DNA of 64,000 bases from the NCBI GenBank assembly GCA_954871525.1, contig OX940862.1, forward strand, positions 12,854,501 to 12,918,500, written 5' to 3'. Numbering within the stretch: position 1 is the stretch's first letter; each line of letters begins with the position of its first letter. This document shows, one piece after another, positions 1 to 10,868 of the stretch. The DNA is from Parietaria judaica (taxonomy: Eukaryota; Streptophyta; Magnoliopsida; Rosales; Urticaceae). Under the pieces are notes generated by a model. That model was not told where the DNA came from. It did not search any database and saw nothing but the letters and a program-made list of their open reading frames with translations. Both the position numbers and the translations under genes were made by a program.

Positions 1-231
1 TTATTTGACATTATATATGACTATATTAACTCATACTCACCCACTGGCCACTTCGTTTCTGGTCCTTTTGTTTTTTTTATTATAACAAACTCTATGTTAT
101 AATATTAAGACTCAAGTATCAATTAAGTTCCATGTCAAAATCAGATAACTACATACAAGAAGAATAACCCGTGATCTTGCAAATTTTAGTCTCTTTTATC
201 TTTGCGATGTAAGATTTGTTAAGATCATGAC

Positions 232-1204
232 CTGAGTGACGAAGCCAACGCCGATGCCAAGCAATAAGCGACCAACGATGAGCATAATGATGTTGGCGGC
301 GGCTCCTTGGACGAGTGCGCCCGAAAAGAAGATCGATCCTCCCAAAACCATAGAGAATTTCCTCCCGAATGTCTTGGTCACTTCAGAGGCAGCAAATGAA
401 GCAACTAATGCCGACAGGTAAAGCGACGACGTGAATAGAGTCAAAAGTTGGTTGTCGATTTCGCAATACATGTTCTCTTTACCCCTCGTGTCGCTCATCT
501 TGCGGTATACCCCCGGGAAGAATTTCTCAATGAATGGCCCCATCGAAGTAACCCCTCCTGCCATGAACAATTTGTTAACACATTTTTGTATAGGTAAGTA
601 AAACCGGGACATGTGACCGGTACTTAGGAATTTGTTAGTCTCAGCAACGGTTTTTGGAATTTTTGAAAATCGGCCACAGTTTCCGGAAAAGAAAAAAAAA
701 AGAGTCAATTTTTTAGATAACCGTCTGGTAAAAAATTGGTAAGAACTGGTAGGATATGGTAACCTATAAAATATATGATTACGGATGCCGCTAGAGGACT
801 AAAATCCATCCGATACTGGTTTTAAAGAGGAATCGGGATAACCTAAAAACTCGATTTGAGATCGGGAGTACTAGTAATCGATCTTCAAACCGGTTTCTGG
901 AATATAACGTTCACACATATATTCCCGTAGTGTATGCGTATATATCTATATATGTACGTATATTAGCTTTTGAACATTTAAAACCAGGACCGGTAACAGG
1001 TTTTCAAACCGATTTCCGGTACGAAATTTTGACACGCACGTTTATTCAACTAACTATATTAGCATTTGGAAAATGGGATTGATGGAGACCTGCAATTCCA
1101 AGGTCATAGCCGTAGACGAGGCCTCCCATGGAGGCGACGGCCGACGTCACGGCCACGAAGGCATTGATGCCTTCAACATTGTTGCGATTCCGTTCGACAG
1201 GCAT
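232..1204 (-). CDS. Sugar transport protein (STP-type H+/hexose symporter), 5' part
   Basis: Two exons are visible, 1204-1090 and 557-232, joined GT-AG in phase 1; together they give 147 codons with no stop. The next donor lies at 231 and later exons are beyond the left edge. The translation shows the first membrane helices of the major-facilitator sugar porter family: helix 1 with GYDLGIAG followed by GVTSMGPF, then KFFPGVYRK, a helix 2 region LLTLFTSSLYLSALVASF, the loop motif GRK (TKTFGRKFS) and GRLLLGIGVGFVTQ. Family members import monosaccharides across the plasma membrane with protons. The start is the Met of MPVERNRNN; this N terminus is short but ordinary. The 532-bp first intron contains no recognisable gene. 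What is visible is intact, but the gene could still be broken outside the window. Confidence 0.85.
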
Positions 1205-2217
1205 ACCAAGTAATTTTCTAAGCTTTTTTTTTGTGTGTGTGTATAATGCACACTTGTTTTTCTGATCTTTGTTGTGTAAGCTTGGACATGTTTTAGACAT
1301 ATGTGATGTTACATTAAAGAGTAAATATTGGCGTATTGACCGCTTTGTGATTTGACTCGGAAAAATCACACAAAACTAGCTATACAGCTTGTGATTAGAA
1401 AGCTTGGTGGTGTGTAATTTCATCCGTGGTCAAAAACAAAAAGAAAATTAATTAATAAATAAATGCTTGGCCAAATTTTTTCTTTGCTCATGCAAAAAAG
1501 TCAGCTTTTATGGATCCGTGTCGGATATCAAGCTTTTTGACCCTTTTCCAATCCGGTATTGGGGTATCTGAATCTTGGATCTTATTTCCAAACAAAATTA
1601 CTTAAAACCGGGACTGAGCCGAACAGTACTGACTGAGTCCGATCTTTTGAAAATTATTTTGTTAATTAGTCAAGTAAAAGTTGAAAAAAAAAACGGTTTT
1701 CACATCATTTTTTTTTATAAAAAATATCAATAACAGACGGCCGGACTTGTATTTACCTCAACTGGTCCCCATATACCCGGGTTTTGATAATTTAAAATCC
1801 AATTAAAAATAAACAATTATCAAGACCAAAAAAATTACAAGTATTAGTTATTAGCAGGAGAGAGAATATTGATTTAGTACAAACTTCTTAAAATACATGC
1901 TTTAGTTTTAATTTATTGAAAATGTGAGTAATGAATATATAAGTATATCTTACATTGTCTTATCAGCGAGTCCAAAGAATCATATGAAATATATCTTTGC
2001 CAATAAAAGAATATATGACCAAAGACTAAAGGTATATATGAAAATGTATGAACTATCAACTTTTAAGTCCTAGCAATCTAAAATCTATACAAAACAATCG
2101 CTTGAGCTCCAAACAATTGCAGCTTCATCATATAGCATCATCATAGCTTGTGATATACATATACACGGGACTATATATAAACTACATATTATGAAAAGTT
2201 AAGTTGCTCCACAATAT
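1205..2217. other. Intergenic DNA; right half is a duplicated PELOTA 3' flank
   Basis: No gene is seen. About 1855-2200 matches 12220-12500 in patches (for example TTAATTTATT, CGCTTGAGC and GCAGCTTCAT in the same order). That other copy also lies just downstream of PELOTA-derived exons. This shows that the flank was duplicated together with the gene. Confidence 0.6.
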
Positions 2218-3830
2218 CGTCCAAGTCTGGAAGAGGAAACCGAAGAATCGCTGCGATTCCACTTAATAATGGTGCCAATCCTGTACAATATTTATTAAAA
2301 TGAGTAAAATCGATAATTACTTACGTTCGCCTGAGACGTGATGAAAATATATGAACATCACCGCCTGAACTCTTCACTGACTCGACCAAACTGACGTATT
2401 TTTGCCGGACTCCTACATCAACATTTCTGTCCACCAAAATCTTCTTATTGTTATATTTAAAAATTAGATCTCTAACACATTTAACAGAGTCAGATTAATC
2501 GAAAAAGCAGCAAAATAGTATCTTTCAATAGATTTTTTAATAATTTTATCGAAGCGCTGATATTACAACCGGCATTGAGCATATTTTGGATACATTTTAA
2601 AATTCTATCAATACACTAATATTTAACTATTCTATGTACACTAACACGAGATAAAATAAGCCATCTATTTAGCAAAAATAATTTCGTAAGTTACAAGCGA
2701 CTTCTAATATTATCAAACCTGAAGAGTTCGTCTGTGATTAGGAGTGTCATGTATTCATCATGCGCAAGCTCAACGTGCTTCGGTCCACAGCATACTCTGT
2801 GTCGTAACCATAACGAAAGGTAAATTATCTAATTTAAAATGTAGGATAAAAAACAATAACAGAAATAAAATAATAAAATAAAAATACTAACCATGGTGAG
2901 GAAATCCTGCAATGCTCGAACCTGGAAAAATAATTGTAGTGAGAAGCAGTCAAACCATTCATCAAGATTTCGCTTCTTCCTTATATATATATATATTAAC
3001 GGAAGAGTCGGGAATCACTACTCTCGTGCCTATCCCATATTTATATAAGTAATTCTAGGTTAATGACATACCTCAGATGCAACTTTAGTATCCTTGACAT
3101 TAATTTGGAGCATCCAGAACCTCTCTCAAACTATCTCTGCAATCTTGAATTTCAGAATTCAACCATACTTTTTCCCTGAGCTGGTATGCACGAGAACAAT
3201 TCGAGACTTATACTCGGTAATAAGTCTCAATTGTTTTTTTATCTGCCTCCAAAAGCAAGTGAAGTGACGGTGAAACTGATCCTGAAAATGCAATGAATTT
3301 GTTGATGAATGGTTATTTATGACGAATATTAGCAAAACAAGATAGAAAGGATTTCACAAAAAGAGATCCCAGAACACGGGCTGGCAATCACAGCACATCG
3401 AATAACACTGAAGTCAACATGCTTTAGTTGAAATTAATACCGATTCATAACCGTGTCCATGCTTGCGTGGTATTGAAATTTCTATTCGTGCCCGCGTAGT
3501 TGTTGTACTGGAGTGAAGACATTATATAATTCATCAGTTAGTTCCGCAATGAAAGTGGCAGCCATGTAGAACAGTTAAATTGACAATTGGAAAACTTTGT
3601 CGAAAATACCTTTTACCCGCTAAACCTTATTGCATCAAGACAACTACTAGATCTGTACATGCGCCAGAATCTGAAATACACGGAGAACACAATTGTTCAA
3701 TGCTTAAATTAATTTTTAATACCACATAATAAGACGTGTACACAAACCAATAGAATAATAACACATTTGTTCCGGGTCCATATAAATAAAAATTGCAAGT
3801 TTCAAACAACTTACCAGAGGCCTAGAGCAA
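2218..3830 (-). pseudogene. PELOTA pseudogene copy 1 (exons 6-16, decayed)
   Basis: On the minus strand, sequences matching the intact gene at 13591-16853 occur in order: part of exon 6 (near 3812-3838), exon 7 (about 3605-3672, [14 protein letters not shown]), exon 8 (3440-3510), part of exon 10 (3370-3430), exon 11 (3178-3285), exon 12 (3070-3140), exon 13 (2892-2935), exon 14 (2720-2815), exon 15 (2325-2440) and exon 16 (2218-2280). Exon 9 is missing, exon 10 is truncated, exon 14 carries deletions, exon 15 has a 5-nt deletion that shifts the frame, and the normal stop is lost (DDIVEQLNFS). Exons 1-5 are absent because the copy is cut by the LON fragment to its right. It cannot make PELOTA. 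Confidence 0.88.
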
Positions 3831-3898
3831 CATTTAAGACGTCTTCTTACCAGAGGCCTAGAGCAGCGGAGAAGCGGCCTTCTCCGCTGCTCGGCCTC
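3810..3898. repeat. Breakpoint with 20-bp direct repeat and snap-back hairpin
   Basis: CTTACCAGAGGCCTAGAGCA occurs at 3810-3829 and again, identically, at 3846-3865. The second copy runs straight into an inverted repeat: 3853-3874 and 3879-3898 are complementary over 20 positions (14 uninterrupted, then a 2-nt bulge, then 6), around the 4-nt loop CGGC at 3875-3878. The left part is PELOTA-like (start of exon 6) and the right arm belongs to the LON sequence. The structure looks like template switching during break repair. Confidence 0.85.
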
Positions 3899-4574
3899 GT
3901 CATTTCCGGAGCGGCACTTCACCGGCGGAGGCTCGCCGAAGTCCGGCCACCTGGTGGAGCTCCCGCTCGTGCTCTTCCCTGGCGCGATCCTGCCCCTGCA
4001 GATTTTCGAGTTCCGGTACCGCATGATGATGCATACGCTCCTCCAGACCGACCTCCGCTTCGGGGTGGTGTACTCGGACGCCGTCACCGGCGCCGCCGAG
4101 GTCGGCTGCGTCGGCGAGGTCGTCAAGCACGAGCGCCTCGTCGACGACCGCTTCTTCCTCATCTGCAAAGGCCAGGAGCGGTTCCGGATATCCAATCTGG
4201 TCCGGACCAAGCCCTACCTCGTCGCCGAGGTCACCTGGCTCGAGGACCGGCCGTCGCAGGACTCGGGCGGCGGCGACGACCTCGAGTCGCTGGCCGAGGA
4301 GGTGGAGACGTACATGAAGGACGTGATCCGGCTCTCGAACCGGCTGAGCGGGAAGGCGGAGAAGGACGTGCAGGAGCTGCGGCGGAACCTGTTCCCGACG
4401 CCGTTCTCGTTCTTTGTGGGGAGCACGTTCGAGGGCGCGCCCAGGGAGCAGCAGGCGCTGCTGGAGCTGGAGGACACGGCTGCGCGGCTGAAACGCGAAA
4501 AGGAGACGCTGCGCAACACGCTCAACTACCTCTCAGCTGCGTCGGCCGTCAAGGACGTCTTCCCCTCCACCTGA
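3885..4574 (+). pseudogene. LON substrate-binding-domain protein, 5'-truncated but open
   Basis: An uninterrupted frame encodes a plastid-type LON N-terminal (ATP-dependent protease La) domain protein: RCSASSF, then LVLFPGAILPLQIFEFRYR, FGVVYSDAV, KHERLVDDRFFLICKGQER, a coiled-coil-like segment and the terminal ASAVKDVFPST. These proteins carry the LON substrate-recognition fold without the AAA+ or protease parts. The N-terminal transit peptide and any native ATG are absent: the frame is open upstream to 3786 but has no Met before about 4021. It also seems to lack a few residues before LVLFPGA compared with family members as I remember them. Third codon positions are nearly all G or C (3 A/T in about 53 sampled codons), unlike every neighbour. 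It sits in a broken PELOTA copy. It may be a dead fragment, or an exon fed by a splice site in the upstream PELOTA-derived DNA. Confidence 0.75.
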
Positions 4575-4639
4575 CTGAGGAAATGCCCGGGCGAAAACCG
4601 ACGACGATGACGGTATACGATAGGATATAAAAGGGCCTC

Positions 4640-5290
4640 GAATACTTCTGATGTCGTTTTATGCTCAAACGACGGAGAATAGAGGCAAGGATACTTGAAG
4701 ATTCGAGGCCCACCAAGAAATAGAGCAGTTCAAGGCCCAATATCGATAAAGCCCAAGAAGAATAAGGCCTGCCAGCATCAGGATACCCCTTCGGGGGACA
4801 TCGACAAAGGCTTATCGAAGGAGAGTCTCATCGGGAAAACCCAATTGAATTAAAAGAAGAAGAAAGTCAAGATCGCGAAAAAGATGAAAACTAGTTCATT
4901 CAGTTGAAGATTTCGTGGGATATCCAACGCAAACAAGGAAAGATAACATCAATTAGAGCTAAAGAAGGGGAAACCCTAACACGATTTGTGGGATTAATCT
5001 AGAAACCCTAGGCCTATAAATATGTATGTAAACTCGTTGATTAAGGGATAGAAGGATTAGCCGTGAGTTTTGAGAGAGAAAGTCTTGTGTTCTCAAGTGT
5101 GCTTATTCATAATATTCTTGGTCTCCCAATGATTAGAGTGTGTAATCTCTGATTGTCCAAGCCATCAAACGGAAGAAACCGAGTCCTCTCGGAATCATAA
5201 TAAATCAAGAGTATTCGTGTTTATATTTACGTGTGTTCTTTTCGATTATTCTAGTGACTGTAAGGCGTCCCAAATCGCCCTCCACTAAAA
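4640..5290 (+). mobile_element. Probable solo LTR / LTR-retrotransposon remnant
   Basis: There is no protein frame. The stretch has the look of an LTR: a GC-rich left part, a TATA box (CTATAAATAT, 5024-5033), then a run resembling an R/U5 region ending near TCGCCCTCCACTA at about 5273-5287. No exact ends or target duplication could be fixed. Confidence 0.4.
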
Positions 5291-5884
5291 ACAATGAATA
5301 TATTAAGCACTAAAAGCCTAACATAGTCTATTTTAAAATAATATAAAAAATACAAATTTATTTATTAAGTTAGTCGGTAATTGGTAAGGGCTTATTCCGT
5401 GAAAACCGTAACCGTTGTCGTTTAGCAAAATATAGTAGCGGTTTAAATTGTATTTTTTGATATTTTTTTTAAGAAAAACTTGAATTTTCAGTAGTGAAAT
5501 AATCGATAAATTAGTATTATTGATATCATATTCGGTAAGGTCTTTCTTGTACACCCTTACTATCTATACAGATACTAAGGAGATGTTCACTTTCTTGGGG
5601 GCTGAGGTACAAAATTGAGGCCCTTGAGCTAGGCTTAAATAAAGTCGAACTATTGAGGCTTAAGACCCTGGCTTTAGCCTAAGGTACGTGTACATATATT
5701 TCTTAAAAAATATTAAACAAATAGTCTTCAACTATTATAAAAATAGAATAGAATAAAATGAAATGAAATGAAAAAATAGAATCGCCAAAAAATATTTTTT
5801 AAATAATTTATTTAATTTATCTGTATTATATTATATAATTGTTATGTGCATTTTTCGTAACGTATAAAAATTGGGCCCATTTTG
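5291..5884. other. AT-rich intergenic DNA
   Basis: No gene is recognised. At about 5578-5695 is a short, slightly richer patch (CTTGGGGGCTGAGG, GGCTTAAGACCCTGGC) that may be transposon debris. The rest is A/T-rich, with an AAATG/AAATA run at 5745-5780. Confidence 0.5.
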
Positions 5885-6955
5885 GCAAAAGTCATGGTAA
5901 GTCAAAGCCCATCACCAACGCCAGAGGCCCGGGACCGAAGAACTAAGACATTGGCGAGGCCTAGGGCCCAAAAGGCGACGAGGCGACAAGGCAACGATGC
6001 GATGAGGCGACAAGGCGACAAGGCGACAAGCCAACAAAGCGACAAGGCGACGAAGTCCCTTGCCGGAACTTGGCAGTGGCATAACTTGCAATTATTCTAC
6101 ACGACGAGAAGATCCGAGACTACGAAGATCTCCGGGAAATCCTCCGAATTTTCCCGAACACTACCTACGGACTCGCGGACAACCCGAAGACATCGAAGAC
6201 GAATCGAGAAGCATCAGAGACCCTTTTTGCAGGCAAGGGGCCCCGACAACCCCCTAGAGATAAATTCGCAGGACCCCTAAGGGAGGATATACGACGAAGC
6301 TGCTCGTGGATGGGACCCGAGGAAGTACCGCCCGCCCGAGGAAGATCTTACGAGGAGAATCTCCGAAGGGGTATAGTCAGAGAGAGACGAACGACAAAGT
6401 TCTTCGATGAGGGGAGCTCAAGGGACGGACGAAGTGGCTCGCAAGGATGTACCCGAGGTGTACGTTTTGACCACAATAAATGCGGCCGAGGCCTGGTCGG
6501 CAAATCAGATAAAGACATCCGTACGCGCACTACTTGTGCAGGATGTGGCAGGCGACAACGTTAGTGGGAGTGCGCCTTCTTACACCAACAGAGAATATCA
6601 TAGGGGGACCACAGAATATCCCAAGTGAAGGACCACAAAGAGATCAACCAAGGGACTCGAGTCCTAGTTAAGGCAACTTGCCTATAAATAGAAATGGACA
6701 TACAATTGTAAAAAAGGTCGAAAGACGAAGAAATACACTCTGAGTTTCTATAAGAAAGAGAAAGAACTTGTATACTGGAGCTTGTAATTCGATATTCAAT
6801 CAATAGAAAAAATATACGAAGAATCCTCAAGTCATTATCATTCTATTTTTCCGATTTCTCACACTAAAAGAGACCAAACTCGAACTCTTTTCTTTAAACT
6901 CGAGGAAGTATCCTCGTGACTGTCGTTGGTGATTTTTTCCCCTCAACAAAATATA
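5885..6955 (+). mobile_element. Probable LTR-element remnant (second family)
   Basis: This is GC-richer than its surroundings, with no conserved protein. It has a TATA box (CCTATAAATAG, 6681-6691) about 270 bp before a possible LTR end at CCCCTCAACA (6946-6955). The 5' part carries a 9-bp minisatellite. Apparent short reading frames here match nothing I recognise. The boundaries are approximate. Confidence 0.4.
5973..6053 (+). repeat. Minisatellite, about nine 9-bp units (GGCGACAAG)
   Basis: Near-perfect tandem repeats of GGCGACAAG with variants GGCGACGAG, GGCAACGAT and AGCGACAAG. They lie inside the LTR-like remnant. Confidence 0.85.
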
Positions 6956-7823
6956 CCCGTCCTTTTAATAAGATAATTCAAATTAATTATTAATTGGTAT
7001 TTTCATATTTTTTATTCGTTATTTAATTGACCGAAATCAATTTCATGTATGTGTATATAATCTTCCTTGAATGTCGTAACTAATTATGATAAAATTTCAA
7101 TAAACGTGGTATTTGAATGATATCTAAAATAATAACTAATTAGTCAACCTTAATACCAGGATAATTTGATTTTTTTGGATAATTAATCATGGAATAAAAT
7201 AGTTCATTATAATGTTGTAGAATAATTTAATTACGTATAACCATTCTTTATCTAGCTATATTTAAGATTTTATATTTATACGACTCTGTAATTTAAATTA
7301 CATAATTTTACTAGAAAACTAAAAATAAAATTTGTAATTGATTATACATATATCATGTAAGTATATCATTATGTAACTTTGAAAATTACCGTCTATGTCG
7401 TTCGTGTATTAGAATCTGTAATTTGAATTACGTAATTTTAATAAAAAGCTACAATTAAAAATTGAAATTTACACGATTTTGTAACTCAAAAATATTATTA
7501 ATGGGTAGAATTTTGTTTCTTTCTGAAACTATAGATAAGTCTCTAAAAAATATGTGTTATTTTAAACATTTTATGAGATTTCCTTTATTAATAAAATTTA
7601 AAACTCTACCAAACAAGTCCATATGCACTTTCTGCCATGTGTCCAACATTGACATTCATTAGTCAGTTTAACAGAAGTGAACAGACCAAATTACCAAACA
7701 GACCTTAGGACGACGACCACACGTGACTACTGACTAATTGAATAAATATATACTTCTTAACTAAAAGTCGAAACCCTATTTGTTTCTATTAAGCGCCCAT
7801 CCCTCTCTCTCTCTCTCTCTCCA
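6956..7823. promoter_or_regulatory. AT-rich spacer and leader of the IMPDH-like gene
   Basis: No gene is seen. The last part is the probable promoter and 5' leader of the gene starting at 7824; it ends in a CT-run (7803-7821) typical of plant leaders. TAAATATATA at about 7743-7752 is a possible TATA box. Confidence 0.5.
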
Positions 7824-9602
7824 ATGGCCTCTCCCTTCGCCGCCTCGGTATACAGCTATTCATACGACGACATTATGATCATCCCGGACCTCGTCGATTC
7901 CCCGGTGTACTCAATCCAACTCAGCACGCGACTCAGCCGCAACATCACCCTCTCCATTCCCTGCGTCTCGGCGCCGATGGACACCGTCACCGAGTCCGCC
8001 ATGGCCACTGCCATGGCGGCCCTCGGTGGGATAGGAATCATCCACTCCAACCTCCCCGCGACTGCTCAAGCCGCGATGGTCCGCGCCTCAAAGACTCGCC
8101 GTGTCCCCATTCTCGCCGCCGAGCCCCGATCGCCGGCTAGCTCGGACTCTGATTTGGTTGGTAGAGAAGCAATTGGTGGGGATGGCGGATGGGATTCCGC
8201 AGCAATGGTGAGGGACGGCAAGGATTCGGAGAGGTTGAAAGAATTTCGGAGAGTGGGAGCAGGAACGGTGGGTTCTGACGGAGAGTGGATGGTTGGAGCG
8301 GCGATCGGAACGAGAGAAGAGGATAAGGAGCGGTTGGAGCATTTAGTTAGAGCTGGGACTAACGTGGTGGTGATTGATAGCTCCCAGGGAAACTCCATTT
8401 ACCAGATTGAGCTTGTGAAATATATCAAGCTCCATTACCCGGCTCTCGACGTGATTGGCGGAAGTGTCGTGACGTCCAACCAGGCCCAGAACTTGATTCA
8501 GGCAGGCGTCGATGGGTTGCGGGTCGGAACGGGGTCCGGATCCATCTGTGCGGTCAGCAGAGGGCAGGTGATTTCTGAGTTAGTCAAATTATGTATATAA
8601 ACGGGTTTAGTTTGATAAAATATGATTAAACGTGTGGTCTAGTATTATTTGTTACATTCGCATAGCATGGTATACTTGTTGGAACTAATTCAGGCAAGAT
8701 TTCAAACTCCCGTTGAGAAATAGTTAAAGGGTATGCATTTAAGCCCCTAATCGCTAGGAGATTACAACCCTAATAGGCCGGACCGAGCACGACTCTAAAC
8801 AAATTTAAAATGATCTAATTACATAACTTAAACATCATCAAATACGGGCGAACTAACTTAAATATCCTAAACTGCTTAATTAGTTAATGACACTAATGCA
8901 TATTGTTATTTTCTTTGTAAAACTTTTCAGGCAAGCGCTGTTTATGAGGTTGCTACTATTGCTTCACTAAGTGGTGTTCCGGTGATCGATGATGGCGGTA
9001 TTTCGAACTCTGGACACATTGTCAAGGCTCTAACCCTTGGTGCATCTACTGTAATGATGGGAAGCTTTCTAGCCGGGAGTGCTGAGGCTCCTGGAACTTA
9101 TGAATATCAGGTATAACAAGGCAAAAGACTTCTCATACCATAAATCTGTTTGGATTTGTTATTTATTTTTCAGAAAAAATAGAGCTACTGACTACGGTAT
9201 TATATACTCTTAAATGGAGGAAAACCTTTTTAAATCTTGGGGTTGCCTTCTTTCCGTGGTAGCAGAACCATTTTCTATTTTTAGTAATTGAATATCTTCA
9301 GATATATAATTTCTTTTGTTAAGGTAAAGAAATTGTCAATTTCGTGCACCTGCCAGGAAACGGAGCCGGGTCTGTACCGTGGCAGGGACCCATTCTACCG
9401 GTACCGGGGCATGGGCTCTCTTGCTCAAGGAGTCGTTGGCAGGGTGGCTGATAAAGGATCTGTGTTGGAGTTCATACCTTCCACAATGGAAACAGTGAAT
9501 CAAGGGTTGCAAGATCTTGGTGCTTCATCGCCGCAGTCTGTTCACGACTTATTCAGATCGGGTGGTTTGAGGCTAAAATTAAGGGGCTTTTACGATATTT
9601 AA
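7824..9602 (+). CDS. IMP-dehydrogenase-like protein lacking CBS region, most of the active-site loop, and flap
   Basis: Three exons, 7824-8567, 8931-9110 and 9357-9602, join in phase 0 and encode 389 aa; plant IMPDHs are about 500 aa. IMPDH makes XMP from IMP in GTP synthesis. The barrel is recognisable: [11 protein letters not shown] (12-21), [13 protein letters not shown] (45-57), [11 protein letters not shown] (155-165), [10 protein letters not shown] (185-194), [13 protein letters not shown] (230-242), [12 protein letters not shown] (265-276), [13 protein letters not shown] and YRGMGSL. The two CBS modules are replaced by about 50 unrelated residues (95-144). After Cys242 the family sequence TTQEVC is missing, leaving ICAVSRGQ. 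After YRGMGSL the mobile flap with the Arg-Tyr pair is missing, so the chain jumps to AQGVVG. The C terminus is shortened and altered. Splice sites and frame are intact, so this is either a pseudoenzyme or a young pseudogene. Confidence 0.85.
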
Positions 9603-9686
9603 GTTATTTATTGCACTGAATGATATTATGGTCCTTTTTGGATTGCTTAGGTGTTTTTTGTTTTTTTAAAGTTAATATTTATTTTT

Positions 9687-10633
9687 GGGTAAACTGCGGC
9701 TAATGTACTCAATGTTTATTTTTGACGGCTAATGTACCCAATGTTTGATCCGTTAGATATATTTTTGGGTTTTCAGTCAATTGACCGTTAGAGAGTTCTC
9801 TTCCTCTATATGTACACTTTTCGTATTTTTGATATAACTCACTCATTTTTTGTCCAAATTTTATGCACGACCTATGGTTGGAAAGATAAGAGATATATCT
9901 ACAACTTTGATGTTTTAAATTTTGTAAAATACGTTGTAAAAAAATACGAAATTTTCAAATATAATGTAAAAAATTGGACATTAGTTTAATGCAAATATGT
10001 TTCGAGCAAATTTTAATATACTTAATGATTTTTTATGATGAAACGTAAAAGACCAAGTTGTAGATAAATGTTTTATCTTTCCAATGAGTGTTTATTATAA
10101 TTTTTTGACAAAAAATGAGTGAATTATGCCAAAAATATAAAAGATGTGATGTGAAATAATATTTCATAATATTGACATAACTCACTCGTTTTTTATCCAA
10201 AATTTATAAATAAACACCCGTTGAAAAGATAAAACATTTATCTAAAACTTTTTGCTTTTACGTTTCATCATAAAAGTCATTAAATATTTTAAAATTTGCT
10301 CGAAACAAATATTTTGCATTAAACTAATGTCCAATTTTACGTTGTACTTGAAATTTCGTATTTTTTTTAAACCAAGTTTAAAAAATTTAAACATTAAAGT
10401 TGTAGATCTATCTCTTATCTTTCTAACCATAGGTCGTGCATAAAATTTGGACAAAAAATGATTGAGTTATGTCAAAAATACGAAAAGTTTACATATAACT
10501 TCTAACGGTCAACTGACGGAAAACCCAAAAAATCTAACAGATCAAACATTTAGTACATTAGCCGCCGAAAATAAACATCGTGTACATAATCCGTAGAAAA
10601 TCAAACATTGGGTACATTAGCCGCAATTTACCC
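9687..10633. mobile_element. Fold-back MITE (Mutator type), copy A
   Basis: A 947-bp palindromic element starts GGGTAAACTGCGGC and ends with the imperfect inverse, GCCGCAATTTACCC. It is flanked by perfect 9-bp direct repeats TTTATTTTT (9678-9686 and 10634-10642). Each arm, about 440 bp long, holds two related modules of the kind CATAACTCACTC...TCCAAA...AAAGATAA. There is no coding capacity; short open frames inside are by-products of the arms. A 9-bp duplication is the mark of Mutator-like transposases. Confidence 0.93.
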
Positions 10634-10642
10634 TTTATTTTT

Positions 10643-10836
10643 TACTAAGTTATGATATAAGCACTTCAATAATTTATATATATATATATATATAATTTTC
10701 CCTAATTTAAATAGTATGTTGTAGTCAAAAGATTACATGAAAAAATAAATTAAACTGTTTCCTCTTATTTTTTATATATTCAACTACTTAATATGTTAAT
10801 TTTACTATTGGCTCTCGTCTACAACGGTATATTCTT

Positions 10837-10868
<32 letters not shown>

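Noticed and set aside
3767..4630. Longer plus-strand frame over the LON region, rich in Arg/Pro/Ala
   Set aside because: It is the wrong frame of a GC-rich gene; the LON domain reads in the other frame.
9848..10454. Short open frames in the 9687-10633 and 17522-18511 elements
   Set aside because: They arise on both strands because the arms are inverted repeats; no transposase motif is present.
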